A stretch of DNA of 21,463 nt, taken from IMG/VR virus record IMGVR_UViG_3300030103_000301, positions 1 to 21,463 of that record. The stretch is one strand, 5' to 3'. This document shows, piece by piece, positions 21,463 through 21,463 of the stretch (positions are counted from its first letter, which is position 1; each line of letters begins with the position of its first letter). The position numbers and the translations under genes were made by a program. The DNA comes from a virus. Below the pieces are notes generated by a model that did no database searches, was not told where the DNA came from, and was given only the letters and a program-made list of their open reading frames with translations.

Positions 21463-21463
21463 A

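Overview
The window is a continuous piece of a tailed bacteriophage genome, most likely a marine podovirus of the type first described from SAR116/SAR11-like alphaproteobacteria (HMO-2011-type phages). This assignment is from memory of gene content, not from a search. The strongest marker is a family A DNA polymerase carrying two CxxCxxxG knuckles (a partial DnaJ-like zinc module) between its exonuclease and polymerase domains. It sits with a tyrosine recombinase, separate primase and helicase genes, a RecB/Cas4-like exonuclease, a T7 endonuclease I homologue, a B12-dependent ribonucleotide reductase and a MazG protein. Genes are densely packed with ATGA/TAATG junctions and clear AAGGAG-type ribosome binding sites, so the host is a bacterium with ordinary Shine-Dalgarno initiation. 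I see no host chromosomal genes, no tRNA and no CRISPR.

Layout. Positions 1-13390 (+ strand) form one long co-directional early/replication module. In order it holds: the tail of an upstream gene, a 77-aa protein and a 21-aa membrane peptide, a DUF932 protein, an ADP-ribosylglycohydrolase, a tyrosine recombinase, Toprim primase, DnaB-type helicase, PolA, a probable ssDNA-binding protein, a Fe-S PD-(D/E)XK exonuclease, endonuclease I, a 118-aa unknown, a DUF3310 protein, a 53-aa unknown, monomeric class II ribonucleotide reductase, a Trp-rich small membrane protein, an 81-aa unknown, a second PD-(D/E)XK-like protein, MazG and a last 32-aa membrane peptide. A GC-rich hairpin at about 13379-13400 then separates this from a convergent module. 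Positions 13405-21462 (- strand) hold five overlapping virion genes (in transcription order 724, 73, 167, 433 and 1293 aa). Sizes and order suggest internal virion/ejection and structural proteins.

How the parts fit. Primase, helicase, polymerase and SSB copy the genome. The exonuclease, endonuclease I and possibly the small PD-(D/E)XK protein degrade host DNA and resolve branched replication intermediates. The reductase supplies deoxynucleotides and MazG cleans or remodels nucleotide pools. The ADP-ribosylglycohydrolase can reverse ADP-ribosylation and could serve either host takeover or counter-defence. The recombinase suggests an option to integrate, although no repressor or attachment site is visible here. 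The - strand genes would be expressed late.

Most notable: the 724-aa virion protein contains at least 20 consecutive 11-residue (hendecad) repeats with no register break, next to a Gly/Thr/Ser linker encoded by a perfect 12-bp tandem repeat. Other points are the recombinase with Ser in place of the box II His, the PolA motif C reading HDS rather than HDE, and a terminator whose loop contains the stop codon of the last early gene.
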